From Panax quinquefolius (Eukaryota > Streptophyta > Magnoliopsida > Apiales > Araliaceae), in assembly GCA_020205615.1 (NCBI GenBank), contig CM035168.1, positions 4,840,237 through 4,904,236 of the forward strand: 64,000 bases of DNA, in the 5' to 3' direction. Each line of letters opens with the position of its first letter. Within the stretch, counting starts at the first letter, position 1. Both the position numbers and the translations under genes were made by a program. The notes beneath the pieces were generated by a model. It was not told where the DNA came from. It did not search any database and saw nothing but the letters and a program-made list of their open reading frames with translations. Below are positions 11,913 through 23,486 of this stretch, in pieces.

Positions 11913-12956
11913 GTTAACTTGTCCGATTATAAGCTGTAGCTGTGATATTTAAAAATTGACCAAGATTTGGGTAGTTACACATATTCACCCCCTCTAAATG
12001 CGCTTATTTATAATATTACATAAATTAGTTACTTATTATAAAAAACATGTAAAGTTGTAAATAGAAGAATATGAGAAGTTATTCCCAACTAGCTAACCTC
12101 TTCTTCAACAATACTCGACGGACGGATAGATACATCAATTAATAAATAGATTCGATTATTATGAAGTTAATTTCATGATAAGTTGATAAATTAATCAATA
12201 CAATGTTGATATGCAAAAAAAAATCATCTTTCAATTTACACTGTATTAATTAATTAATAAAATTTAATTTAACGCCACCCCAAACCAAATGTATCAAAAT
12301 CCCAAATGTATCAAAATCATGTATCCGTACAATAAGAGTAAACAATGAGACGCTGAATGTAACATTCTACTAATTGACAAAACTACTCATCATCCCCCAA
12401 TCTCTCTCTCTCTCAAAAAAACAAAACAAAACGTAACCTACCAAAAATCATTTCTCCCCCCCCCCCTCTCTCTCTCTCTCTCTCTATATATATATCCCAT
12501 CTCTTCACCCAATAAAGCCAATGTAAATGCCAGGAAAGCTAGGGCACCAAAAACTTCGTCTCCCTGTCTCCATCCTTTTGTATTCACTCCCTCTATAAAC
12601 GCATAAAAAATTACTCCTTGAATAATGAAATAATTTTACAACAAACAAACATTTTTTTATGAAGATGGTAACAATAATTAATTTTAGTTATTGATATTGT
12701 CAAATAATAATAGAAAAATTATCTATATAAATATATATTTAACAGATTTTTTATAATTATTTTAAACACTTTTATAATAATTAATTAAGCTAAATTCGTC
12801 AGGTTTGCTAAACAGAACTATAAGTAGATCGCCTTGTACAAACTCATAGTTTTATACTACTATATATAACTTAATATTAATACACGAAAATTTGAAAGAT
12901 GCAATGAAATACAAGTACAAACAAATCAAAATTGATGATTTATGAGTGAATTCATT
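11913..12956. other. Intergenic DNA with CT and TA microsatellites
   Basis: No gene is seen. A (CT)n tract at 12401-12416 and a C9-(CT)n-(TA)n block at 12457-12495 are the only clear features. The part next to 12956 should contain the 3' untranslated region of the minus-strand F-box gene. Confidence 0.6.
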
Positions 12957-13508
12957 TCATTTGCCTCGATTATTGAAATTCATCTTCTCGAAGTACCGAA
13001 TGGAGAGGAGAGACAGCGAGAGATGAACCTCGTCCTTTCCCCAACGAGTCTTGGCTGCGGCGCCAGACCTCGCCGGAACAGCCGGAAGAGGCGGCGGAAG
13101 GAGACAGGGCCAGGCCGAAGTCGACGGAGTCGACGAAGACGTCGAGGAAGAAGGCTTGGCGAGAGGCCAGAGGTAGAGGGCGTGGAGTCGGCGGAATCCG
13201 CCGAGGGCCAGGACGACGGAGCGGAGCTGTTGTTTGCCGCAACCGATGTTGGCCCACTGTTTGGTGCAAATCAGCTCCCAGAGGCGCTCATCCTGCGCCG
13301 TTTTGTGCCACTGCTTGCTAACGCACGCCGCCGAGCCTAACGTGGGCGCGTCCACGTGTTTCAGCACTTCGTACAGCAGGTTCTCGTCTAATAAGACCGA
13401 TTCCGTTCTTTCTGCAACCAGAACTTCTTCTTCGTCGGTCTTGATCTTCTTCATCTTTTTGTCCTCGCCGGTGGATAGATCATCACCGGAGACAATTGGC
13501 CGCTTCAT
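12957..13508 (-). CDS. GID2/SLY1: F-box protein, SLY1/GID2 type (gibberellin signalling)
   Basis: An intronless gene of 183 codons. The open frame extends 55 codons further upstream, but the ATG at 13508 (protein start MKRPIVSGDD) fits this family, whose members begin MKR. Residues about 38-80 are the F-box (LLDENLLYEVLKHVDAPTL, then CVSKQWHKTAQDERLWELI). The GGF motif follows at 103-105 (ALGGFRRLHALYLWP) and the C-terminal LSL motif near 163-176 (LSLSLLSIRYFEKM). Both motifs are known to be needed for DELLA binding in SLY1/GID2. As the F-box subunit of an SCF E3 ligase in the nucleus, it should target DELLA repressors after gibberellin perception by GID1. A Ser/Pro/Ala-rich linker (about 119-153) separates the GGF and LSL motifs; it is longer than in Arabidopsis SLY1 (151 aa) but the whole is shorter than rice GID2 (212 aa). 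All diagnostic motifs are intact, so it is probably functional. The gene is much more GC-rich than its surroundings and has MITE-like repeats upstream. Confidence 0.93.
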   Translation of the reverse strand: MKRPIVSGDDLSTGEDKKMKKIKTDEEEVLVAERTESVLLDENLLYEVLKHVDAPTLGSAACVSKQWHKTAQDERLWELICTKQWANIGCGKQQLRSVVLALGGFRRLHALYLWPLAKPSSSTSSSTPSTSAWPCLLPPPLPAVPARSGAAAKTRWGKDEVHLSLSLLSIRYFEKMNFNNRGK

Positions 13509-13790
13509 CGCTTGATCGAAAATAGAGAAAAAACTATAACAAATCTGAAGAATTGAGTTTCTCTCTCCGTTTTTGGATTGGGGACAGGACATTAACGAGG
13601 GTGTTAGGAGGTTATGGGTATCCACATGCTTTTGATCGTTTTCGATGCGGACAAGTTTGAGAAATGAATACACTTTCGAATTGACGATTTTACCCTTTGG
13701 ATTTTTATTCGACGATTTTACCCTTTGGATTTTATTTTACTCTTACTCTACCGTATCAGTATTTTGTTTTGTTTGTTTGTTTGTATACCG
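13509..13790 (-). promoter_or_regulatory. Upstream region of the GID2/SLY1-type gene
   Basis: Low-repeat DNA between the start codon and the MITE-like cluster. It contains CT/GA-rich stretches ('gtttctctctccg' at 13556) that could be 5' untranslated region. I see no clear TATA box, so the transcription start is unknown. Confidence 0.4.
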
Positions 13791-13794
13791 TTTT

Positions 13795-15180
13795 AGTTAA
13801 TGTACTAAAGGACAATTTTTATTTTGATTATTGAATTTTTTTTATAAATATATTATTATCTTAAAAAAATTTACAAATTAGATATTAGTTAATATTTTGT
13901 TTAAAATTTGACGAAAATGTTAAATAGATTAACGTTTAACATTTGTCATATGAGGTATTTGAATATGTAGCATGTGAGTCCCTATTACATTGAGAGTTAA
14001 TTAATATTTTGGTCACTGTACTATGGGTCAATTTTTATTTTTGTTATTTAATAAAAACAATTTATTACAAATACATTACTGTACTACAAACAATGTTACA
14101 AACTAATCAATACTTAACATTATTTAATTGACATGCATGTATGTTAGTTATTGATGATGTGAAAGATGATATTGCTACAAATATCAGAAAGGAGAAAATT
14201 TAGAAAATGAAAAAAAATTAGAGCATAATTTTGTTACGATTCATCTTGGTCACGAATATCTAGTTTGTTTCTCTTTTGTCAATTCTGTCAATTTTTTGGA
14301 CGAAATGTTAAGTAATGATTAGTTTGTAATAATTTTTGAGTATGATAATGACTTTGTAATAAAAAAAATTCAATAATCAAAATAAAAATCAACCCCTAGT
14401 ACAACAAAAAATTATTTGAATATGTGGCATTACAAATTAGAAATTATTATCCTAAAAAAAATTACAAGTTAGACATTATTTAATATTTTGTTCAAAAAAT
14501 TAACGAAAATGCTAAATAGATTAACGTTTAATAGTTGTCATATGAGGTATTTGAATATGTGGCATGTAAATCCCTATTACGTTGAGGGTTAATTAATATT
14601 TTGATCACTGTACTATGGGTCGATTTTTATCTTAGTTATTTAATAAAAAAAAATTTATTACAAATACATTATTGTACTAAAAAAATGTTACAAACTAATT
14701 AATACTTAACATTATTTCATTGACATGTATGTTAGTTATTGATGATGTGACGCATGATATTGCTACAAATATCAGAAAAGGAGAAATTTAGAAAATGGAA
14801 AAAAAATTAGGGCATAATTTTGTTACGATTCATCTTGGTCACGAATATCTGGTTTGTTTCTCTTTCGTCAATTTTTTGGACGGAATGTTAAGTAATAATT
14901 AATTTGTAACAATTTTTGAGTATGATAATGACTTTGTAATAAAAAAAAATTCAATAATTAAAATGAAAATCAACCTCTAGTACAACAATCAAAACATCAA
15001 TTAACACTCCACTTAACATGGTCCTACCTGCCACAAATTCAAGAATTATGTGTTTAGCATTTTCGTCAATTTTTTTTACAGAATATTAAATAATAACTTA
15101 TTTGTAATATTTTTTAAACTATAATAATGTTTTTATAATTAAAAAAAATCAATAAACAAAATAAAAATCAATCCCTCTCC
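13795..15180. repeat. Cluster of long-inverted-repeat MITE-like units, partly tandem
   Basis: A block around 13911-14400 recurs at 14503-14990 with a period of about 592 bp (shared words include ACGAAAATG, TTAACGTTTAA, CATATGAGGTATTTGAATATG and GATTCATCTTGGTCACGAATATC). Within each unit the ends are inverted copies: 'caatttttattttgattattgaa' near 13810 is complementary to 'ttcaataatcaaaataaaaatc' near 14367, with arms of about 120 bp that also cover the TAACATTTCGTC-type segment. A partial third copy lies at about 15040-15180. No transposase is encoded. Long arms suggest a Mutator-like non-autonomous element, but no 9-bp duplication was verified. Confidence 0.65.
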
Positions 15181-15210
15181 CTACTTTCTATAATAGATCT
15201 GGTGCATTAT

Positions 15211-15232
15211 TATATATATATATATATATATT
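15211..15232. repeat. (TA)n microsatellite
   Basis: An uninterrupted TA run of about 22 bases. Confidence 0.9.
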
Positions 15233-15952
15233 TTATAATATCTATTAATATTTTTATTAATTTAATTAGTCTATTATAGGCATTACCGCATCTTGTGCAT
15301 CCCTAGATTGCAACTTGGTCGTTACACTTGATACCAATCTATAACATTTGCAGGATTTGAATTTTCAATAATGAAATCTTAATCTTGAACTTAATTCTTC
15401 TCAGTCTATCTTTCCTGTATTCTTACTCTTTCAGACTCAACATTCCTTTCTACCTGCAACATGTTAATGTTTGCAAGAATGAGCTTCAAATATGCTTAGC
15501 AAGTATAAACTAAAATACAACAGTTTAAATAATAAATAAAAATATTCGTGTGAAAAACTTTTGAATAATCAACTTTTCCATTACTTAGATAGTCAAAAAG
15601 GATCAAGAATTCTTTTATATCGTACTACATGTAATAAACCTAGTAGTACTTCTGGGGATCTGTAACACGTAACTTCACTGTAGTACACAGTGACTTCTCA
15701 GAATAAACTCATCGGTGAATAAATATATTTTGAATCAGTGAATAACTCGTCAAAGAAATTTTTAATATATAAAATTTTAGAAATGTGCAACATCACAAAT
15801 TTAATAAGAATTATTAGAAATTCAACATTATAATCTTTATCTTTAGATTATTATTGAGAGGTTGTTCGAACCACAAACTCTTTACATCAAATTTTACAGT
15901 CCCACAGACTGAAATTTTTTACATAACATCATTCATACGCTAAAAGCGTAAA
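15233..15952. other. Intergenic DNA, nothing recognised
   Basis: AT-rich and without a convincing open frame or repeat. A phrase near 15329 (CTTGATACCAATCTATAAC) resembles the start of a gypsy primer-binding region (reverse of TTGGTATCAAG), so the stretch may be an old retroelement remnant; this is weak. Confidence 0.4.
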
Positions 15953-17064
15953 TATGATGCCCCCAAAATAAGTATACATCACTCATGTTGAGTCGTCAAA
16001 TACATGGTACAAAAATAACTACAACTTCATTAATACAATTATTGTGCAAAATACGACAACACATAAACTGTGAGTTTAAATATAAATATTGTCTTCTAGA
16101 CAATATCCACACTCAGATAAAATCCTCATTATAATTATTGATACACTATTTTACAAAAATAGTGAGGTTCTATAAAACAACCTGCTCTGGACCATCACTT
16201 TATACCCCATTGATTCTCGCTATATTCTCACCTCCCGAGAAGAAAAAAAATGGAACAAAAAGGAAAAGAGTGAAATTCAACTAGCTTCGATAAAGAATAT
16301 TATGACTAAGATAAAGAACAACAATTTATCGTTAGCCTTCAACAAATCAGATAAAATTTAATGGACAACCAGTTTTAGATCAATATTCGCAGCGGAAATA
16401 ACAATTCATTAGAAGAGTTAAGTAGAGAATGAAATCTACAATCATCTATGAATTTAAAAGTTTATCATCAATATTTTATCCTCAACATCAATCAATATAC
16501 ATCTTGCATCAAATATTCATCTTTGCACTACGGGCCAAAGATATTCATTTATCTCACCAACAATCATGTTTATCTCAACACTGCTCATCTTTGCACTACT
16601 TCCAAAGAAGATTCATCGAAAAATCATTCATCTTTGACATGTGCCAAAGATATTCATCAAGTATCACCATTAAAGGCCGAGGATGATGAAAAACATTTTA
16701 GAGAACGAATCCAGTGAGTTAAAAGGACAAAGATTAGAGATTCGTACTTTAGATAATTCAAGTTTAAAAATAATCCATAATAAACCATAATGGAGTAAAA
16801 TTCAATAATGAAGATCAAAACATGGATACAATCAAAGATAGTAACCATAATAGACATATGGGACAAAGAAGAGAAAATTTTATTTTTCAGTGAATAGTGT
16901 CGTATACGTGAATAGTGCCGTATACGTGAATACTAACCCTGACACAAAAAGGTAGAAATTCCACAATAAAATTCATACCAATATTTCAGCATAATGATAT
17001 TGAAAGAAATAATATCATTTACAAAGAAAATAACATCCCTTACCTCAAAAGAACAGTATTTCTG
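15953..17064 (-). mobile_element. Truncated 3' LTR of gypsy element G1 (subfamily I)
   Basis: On the plus strand it begins TATGATGCCCCC (decayed TGTGATGCCCCC) and follows the subfamily I LTR through the 'CATCTTTGCACTACGGGCCAAAG' hairpin repeats (16520-16650) to the segment 'cccttacctcaaaagaa' at about 17040. At about 17064 it jumps into internal sequence equivalent to about 48597 of G3. The U3 part, the TATA box and the polypurine tract are therefore deleted. Confidence 0.75.
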
Positions 17065-17802
17065 ACCCTGACGTACGTACCTGGTGTTTCGAAAAGGTGA
17101 GGCTACCTCGTTTTCATTTCCGATTCCAACTCCCAGGTCATTTCCTTTATAGCATGGTTCCTCCACAAAACCTTGACTTGTGGTATAACCTTTGTTCGTA
17201 GGACATGCTCTTTCCTATCCAAGATCTTGACAGTACACTCGCGTCGTTAAATCTTGACTATCTCGCCTAGTTCTAACGCAATAATGTGGTTTGGGTTTTT
17301 CACATATTTATGAAACATAGATATATGAAAAATATTATAAACACGAGACATGCTTGAAGGTAATGCGAGTCTATAGACCACATTTCCTATTCGATCCAGA
17401 ATCTCAAATGGACCAACAAATCGTGGATTGAGCTTTCCTCTCTTCCCGAATCTTGTAAATCCCTTCCATGGAGCAATACGTAATGAGCTTCACGATCTCC
17501 ATATTAAATTTCACGTCCTTTCGATGAAGATCGGCGATAACTCTTTTTGTCGATCTTGTGAGGTCTTTATACTTTGTTGGATCATTTGAATCTTTTCACG
17601 TGAGTAATGCGTACTAATTCTGGTCCCAACAATGTTGCTTCACCCACCTCATCCCAATATACTGGAAAACGACACTTTCGTCCATTCAACGCCTCGAATG
17701 GAGCCATGCCTATATTTTCTTGATAACTGTTGTTGTAGGAGAATTTCACCAATGGTAAGTACTTATCCCAACTCCCTTTGAAATCTAGGACACAGAGTCT
17801 TA
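17065..17802 (-). pseudogene. G1 integrase C-terminus and chromodomain remnant
   Basis: Minus-strand pieces are recognisable as the end of a chromovirus Pol. At 17582-17802 a frame reads [20 protein letters not shown] and PFEALNGRKCRFPVYWDEVG, typical of the second half of the gypsy integrase core. At about 17090-17200 pieces resembling VLWRNHAIKEMTWELESEMK match the C-terminal chromodomain-like tail of Tekay/Del elements. Frames are broken between them. The upstream half of the integrase lies beyond the transposon inserted at 17803. Confidence 0.75.
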
Positions 17803-17914
17803 GGAAGGTGTATTCAATTAAGACTTTTAAAGACTTTAAAAGTTTAGTTGTATTCAATCAAGACATTTAAAGAGTTTATAAAAGTTTACTGGTATTTAAT
17901 TATAATTTTTATAA

Positions 17915-20497
17915 TGTGACACCCCCAAAATAGGTATACATCACCCATTTTGAGTCGTCAATAACATGGTACAGAAACAACTACAACTTTAATAATACAA
18001 CATATAAACTATGAGTTTAAATACAAATATTGCCATCTAGACAATATTCACACCCAAATAAGTCCTCATTATAATTATTGGTACATTATTTTACAAAAAT
18101 GGTGAGGACTACTAAAACAACTTTCTAGAACCTTCATTCCATACCCCGACTAGTACTCGCTACATTCTCGCCTCCTGGGAAGAAAAATGGAACAAAAAAG
18201 AAAATGGTGAGCTCAACTAGCCCAGTAAAGAATATTATGACTAAGATAATATATAAAAATTATCGTTAGTCTTCAACAGGAAAAATCGATAAAATACATA
18301 AATGACAAGTTTCGGATCAATATTCAGCGGAAAACAATAATTCATAGAAGAGTTACGTAGAGAATGAAATCTACTATAATCTATGAATTTAAAATTCCAT
18401 CATCAATATTTTATCCTTGTAACATCAACCAATATTCATCTTGAATCAAATATTCATCTTTGCACTACAGGCCAAAGATATTCATCAGTCGGTCATGTTC
18501 ATCTCAACACCTGTACATCTTTGCACTACGGACCAAAGATATTCATAAGAAAATCAACCATCTTTGCACTACAGGCCAAAGATATTCAGTAATACCATCA
18601 TTTAGGACTGAGGATGATGAAAAATATTTTAAAGAAAACGAATCAAGTGAAACAAAAGAACAAGTATTATGGATTCGTACTTTAAACAATCCGAGTTCAA
18701 AAATACTTCATAAATAATCATAGTGAAGTAAAATTCAAGAATGATCAAAGCATGGATACAATCAAAGCTAGTATCCATAATAGATATTTTGAACAAAAAA
18801 ATGAAAATTTAATTTTTCTGTGAATAGTGCCATATTCGTGAATAGTATCGTATCGTGAATAGTGCACATTATCATGAATAAAGAACTCCAGACACTAGAA
18901 GACAAGAATTTCACAAGAAAAATTTTACCAATAATTGATAAATGATATTAGAAGAAATAATATCATTTAAAAAAGTAACATCCCTTACCTCGAAAAGCGA
19001 TGCTTACATTTGGAATCTTTGGATATAGTCTTTGAAGGAACTTGCACCGTATAGCAACACTCAAAGTATCAAAATACTCACAAGAATACGCTCGATAATA
19101 TAGAGAGAGAAAGAGAGAGAAAACTTCAGTTTCTGGTGTGATTTTCAATTCTAACCTAAGCACCCTATTTATAGGAAATTGCTTAGAACACCAAAGCAGA
19201 AAATTTAATAAAATATTAATATATATTATAAATTCTTACGCACACCTTCATTGATCCAAAATATCAGCCACACATGTGCTAAACTTGCCAAAAACGTTTT
19301 TCATATAAAAGTCATTTAAAACTCCAAAAAAATAATAATCAATTAATCCGGAACTTCAATAATTCATAATAAATAGCCCGTTTGTCAGAAAAATTCAAAC
19401 CTTATGTTTTTTTCATAGAAAATTCCATTATCTACAACTTTGCAGAAGAAAGTTTTTCCAAATTCTAAACAGAAATTGACCGAAATCCACAAACGGGCGA
19501 TTTTATAAGCTATAATCAAATTTTAGTCAAGAAATGGGCCCACAGACATGTTTAACATGTTTTAAACAACTTTTGCAATAAAAATACTCTTCCTCGTCAT
19601 ATATTCATATATCCCACATTCATTGTAAAAATATCACCATTATTATATTATTAAAATATAATAATATATTTAAATGAATTATTTTATCAGAAAAGATAAA
19701 ATATCAATTTTTCAACAATTGTCACGTTAAAATTTTCTCCATCTATATCCACATAAAATGAATATTTTCCTTATCATATAAATCAATAATTAATTATTCA
19801 CAAATAATATTATAGAATCACAATACTGACAACCAGGCAGTTCCCAAGAAAGGGGCTTTCCAATAAGGATTTCTCCTTACTGGCGCGCAATTAGGTGACC
19901 AAACCTCTCCTTAGAAAGAACTTTCTAGGCATTGCCAATAATGTTATCTAATAATATTATTCAAATAATATGAATTATTGATCTGATAATGAAAATACTG
20001 TGTAGTGACAATTATTGAAACAACAATAATATAAAATATCATTGTAGCAATTATTGAATCAATAAAATATTGAACAGTAACTACTGTAACAATTATTGAG
20101 TAATGTCTTCCTACGTAAGAATCAATAATTGGTGCAATACCGGTATCTTCTTGTGTTTTAACCACCGAGTATTCAAACAAGATAATACAGAATAACTACG
20201 CCGTTATTTATAAATAACTTATATTTGTCGTTTCCTTCATCCAATCGTTTTTCCGTTATGGGGCCCACACAATTTAGTCGCTACTGCAAAATGCATTTAA
20301 TATTCTCAAACAAAGTAGAATATTCCACGACCAAACGAATATTCTCGATAAAAATGAATATTTTATAACCACTTGCTTATTTGAAATATTTGTGTATTTT
20401 ACCCATAACTAACCACATTAATCAAATTAAACCTTACTATTTTAAAATAATAAATAGAGAAAATTTTATTTTATTTATAATAAGTTGGGGTCTTACA
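17915..20497 (-). mobile_element. Complete solo LTR (subfamily I) with TATAA duplication
   Basis: The ends are TGTGACACCCCC (17915) and GGGGTCTTACA (20497), flanked by TATAA at 17910-17914 and 20498-20502. No PBS, PPT or coding sequence is present, so it is a solo LTR of 2583 bp. Read on the minus strand it has the U3 hairpin (19860-19883), TATA box CTATAAATAG (19165-19174), GAGGTAAGGG motif (about 18980-18990), hairpin repeats with loop CACTAC(A/G)GGC (18455-18590) and the terminal GGGGGTGTCACA. Confidence 0.93.
19165..19174 (-). promoter_or_regulatory. LTR core promoter (TATA box)
   Basis: The minus strand reads CCTATAAATAGGG. The same element occurs in both G3 LTRs (47224-47233 and 54519-54528). 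Confidence 0.65.
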
Positions 20498-21856
20498 TAT
20501 AATGTCTTTAAAAGTTAGGTGGTATTGAATTGAGATTTTTATAAAGTCTATAAAAGTATTTTGATATTCAAAAAATCATTGATTTTTCAGATTTCTATCA
20601 CATGGTAGAGTTTGACAGACTTTAGAAGAAAAGTTATAACTATCAACCCATATCCAAAGTCTGACCTCATCTCTAAAGACTTTCAAATATTAAACACAAA
20701 GGTAAAAATTCAGATCGTAAGTAAAAAAATTGCAGAGAGATTTTATGGAAAATTCAAAAGTCTCAAAACTCTTCTGTAAATTTTTAACTTAAAATGAATA
20801 TAAATTAATCTAATTTTAAAAATAGAATTATTAAAATTATAAATCGTTTATATTTTTTTACAAAACTTACTAGAAATTAGATAAATTACACAAACTTTTA
20901 TTATAGGAATATCTCGTTATGACTTTGAAAAATCAAATAGTAAATTTTGATTTTTTAATATTATATTAATATATATATATATATATATTATATTTATATA
21001 GATATAGTATATGATATATCTGAATCTTGATAAATTCTAAAACTCATCAAAATTAAAAATATTAGTTAAAAGATGACAAAAGTCATTTGTTAAAAAAATT
21101 AGTTACGTAGCATTTTAGCTAATTAATTTCTAACATCATAAATAAATTAAAAAGTCATATAATTATTTTTTTTACGGTCAATTTTGGTTCACTAAGAACT
21201 ATTAATAATTTTAAGAAAAATAAAATCTCCCTGGCAATTTTGTCTGTGGCTTACCGATGACTAAAAATCTCTCTGATAAATTTGTTATAACTTGGTGGCA
21301 ATTTACTCACATGTATGAAGTTTTGAGATCAAATAGATTTTTATTTTCATATTATTTTGTGAAAAACAGAGTTCGGTACTCCTACTAAAAAATCGTATGC
21401 ATATATCGTATATATAGTTCAATGAAAATTGAGCTTAATTTTTGTGTTGCGTCTGTAGCTTCTAAAGTTTTATTCATATTCGAGTATCTAAATTTATAAT
21501 GAAATGAGTAGAATAATATGAATGCTTTCAACATATATAAAATCTCATGCCACAATAATTTAATAAAATAATGAGATTTCATGTAGTTAATAAAGAAAGA
21601 GTGAGAGACTATACACATGGGCTAATTAACAATTAATATAAGCTACAAGATATATTAGAAGTATACAAAAGTCTATCAAAATCTTGATAAAAAGTTTATT
21701 AAAGTTTGTCACTTATTTCATGGAGTCTATAAAAATCATTTTAAAAAAGTCTTTAAAGTCTTTAAAAGTCATTAAAATTTACAAACTCTACAAAAGTCTG
21801 TCACTTAAAAATAGTCTAAAAAAATATTAATTGAATACACCCCCCTTAATAGATCT

Positions 21857-22057
21857 TCAAGATTTTGAATAATCCTTTCTGATTGCCCGTTCGTTTGAGG
21901 ATGGTATGCCAAACTGAATCAAACTAACCCAAAATCGTGAAGTGAATCTTGGGTCACGATTCGAAACTATGGATACTAGCATGCCATATAATCTCACAAC
22001 CTCATTTACGTACATACGAGCAAGAGGTTCAAGGGAATAAGTCTCACGTATAGGCAA
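21857..22057 (-). pseudogene. G1 integrase core, first part
   Basis: The minus-strand frame contains MPIRETYSLEPLARMYVNEVVRL, in the form usual for the gypsy integrase core after its first catalytic Asp, and VSNRDPRFTSRFWVSL with the second catalytic Asp. The frame is short, and a few codons before the PIF/Harbinger-like insertion it no longer matches the family. The rest of the domain continues at 17582-17802. Confidence 0.7.
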
Positions 22058-22159
22058 GAAATGAGTAGACTTGGTTAATCTATCAACAATAACCCAAATC
22101 GCATCTATCCCTTGAGAAACCTTGGGAAGACCCGTAACGAAATCTATAGTAATGTGTTC

Positions 22160-22483
22160 TCACTTCCATTTCGGAATCTCAAGTGGTTGTAATAGACCCT
22201 TTGGCACTTGATGCTCCGCCTTTACACGTTGATAAGTTAAACACTTCGAGATAAACTCTGCGATCTCTCTTTTCATATTGCTCCACCAAAATGTATGTCG
22301 AAGATCATGATACATTTTAGTACTCCCAGGATGGATTGCAAATGGTGTGTTGTGTGCCTCCATCATGATTCTATACTTCAATTCAGAATCGTTAAGAATG
22401 CAAAGTCTGGATTTGACTCGAAGTATTCCTTCTTCATCAATTCTTGCTTCTGGAATAACACCTTCTTGTACTTTCTTCTTCAT
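22160..22483 (-). pseudogene. G1 integrase zinc-binding domain
   Basis: A 107-codon frame with [17 protein letters not shown] and FISKCLTYQRVKAEHQVP. These correspond to the HHCC zinc-binding segment of gypsy integrase. The last metal-binding Cys is replaced by Tyr (CLTYQ; G3 has CLTCQ), so the domain could not bind zinc normally. It is separated from RNase H by about 300 bp of frame-broken sequence. Confidence 0.75.
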
Positions 22484-22790
22484 AATGCATCATCATCTCG
22501 GTCCATGGCTTGAAAGCGGCTTTAACTTTATCGATTAAAGTCTGGTTCTACTTGTATGTTTGATATCATCACGCATAACTTGGAGCCTTTACCTCTATCT
22601 CCATCCTTTGCAAGTCATACAAAATGGGTCTTTATGTTAACAACATTGCACTTTCGTGCCGCGTATGATCTTCTACTCAATGCGTCGCCTGAACGTTTGC
22701 TTTTCCAGGATGATATTGAATGCTATGGTCGTAATCTTTCAACAGCTCGAGCCAACGTCATTGCCTCATGTTGAGTTCTTTTTGGGTGAA

Positions 22791-23486
22791 TTAATATTTG
22801 AGGCTTTTATGATCCTTATAAATCTCCATTTTCTCCCCATACAGGTAGTGTCTCCAGATTTTCAATGCAAAAACAACTGCTGCCAACTCCAGATCATGAC
22901 TAGGATAATTCCTCTCATATTCTTTGAGTTGTCGCGAGGCATAGGCTATGACTTTCCCATGTTGCATGAGAACACATCCTAACCCTTTACCTGAAGCATC
23001 GCTGTAGATAACAAATCCATTCGAACCAGATGGTATTGTCAGAATAGGTGCCGAAATGAGCCTCCTATTAAGCTCTTGGAAACTCTTCTCGCATTCCTCG
23101 CTCCATACGAATTTTGTATCTTTCTGAGTCAGCAGAGTTAACGGAGTAGCGATTCGAGAAAATCCTTCCACGAATCTCCGATAATAACCATCTAAGCCCA
23201 GAAAGCTACGTACTTCAGTCACCGACTTCGGTTGCTCCCAACTTTGTATTGCCTCAATCTTCATTGGGTCAACAGATACTCCATGTTTTGAGACCACGTG
23301 CCCAAGAAATGCTACTTCCTCAAGCCAAAACTCGCATTTCTTCAGCTTGGCATATAGCTTGTTGTCACGAAGTCTTTGAAGTACCGACTTTTGAATGGTG
23401 CTCATGATCTTCACGACTTTTGGAATAGATGAGGATGTCATCAATAAAGACAACAACGAACTGATCCAAATATTCCTTGAATACAC
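22791..23486 (-). pseudogene. G1 reverse transcriptase end plus RNase H
   Basis: A 231-codon frame. After the thumb/connection part ([40 protein letters not shown]) it holds an RNase H domain with the catalytic segment [20 protein letters not shown] and the [16 protein letters not shown] helix. It overlaps the upstream frame at 23365-23486 in another phase, so a frameshift in the palm/thumb joint has split Pol. The order and spacing are those of Tekay/Del chromoviruses. Confidence 0.85.

Larger units (their letters stand above)
17803..21845. mobile_element. PIF/Harbinger-like DNA element inserted in G1
   Basis: The ends are inverted repeats: left GGAAGGTGTATTCAATTAA, right (complement) GGGGGGTGTATTCAATTAA. 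Both flanks carry TTA (17800-17802 and 21846-21848). The equivalent place in G3 (about 49279) reads AGAGTCTTAATAGATCTTC with a single TTA, an empty site that fixes both borders. The 3-bp TTA duplication and the TIR type indicate PIF/Harbinger. Without the nested LTR the element is about 1.46 kb. It is rich in AAAGTCTTTAAAAG words on both arms and shows no transposase frame, so it is non-autonomous. Confidence 0.85.

Noticed and set aside
12401..12495. CT-rich tract as a promoter or 5' leader of an unannotated gene
   Set aside because: No open frame or splice structure follows on either strand; it is a simple microsatellite on present evidence.
12942..13340. 132-codon plus-strand frame and 99-codon second minus-strand frame over the F-box gene
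   Set aside because: Both overlap the well-conserved GID2/SLY1 frame. The Arg/Gly-rich translation is what GC-rich coding DNA gives in the wrong frame.
15329..15348. Possible gypsy primer-binding remnant (CTTGATACCAATCTATAAC)
   Set aside because: Only a short match; no LTR end is beside it, so it is noted but not called.
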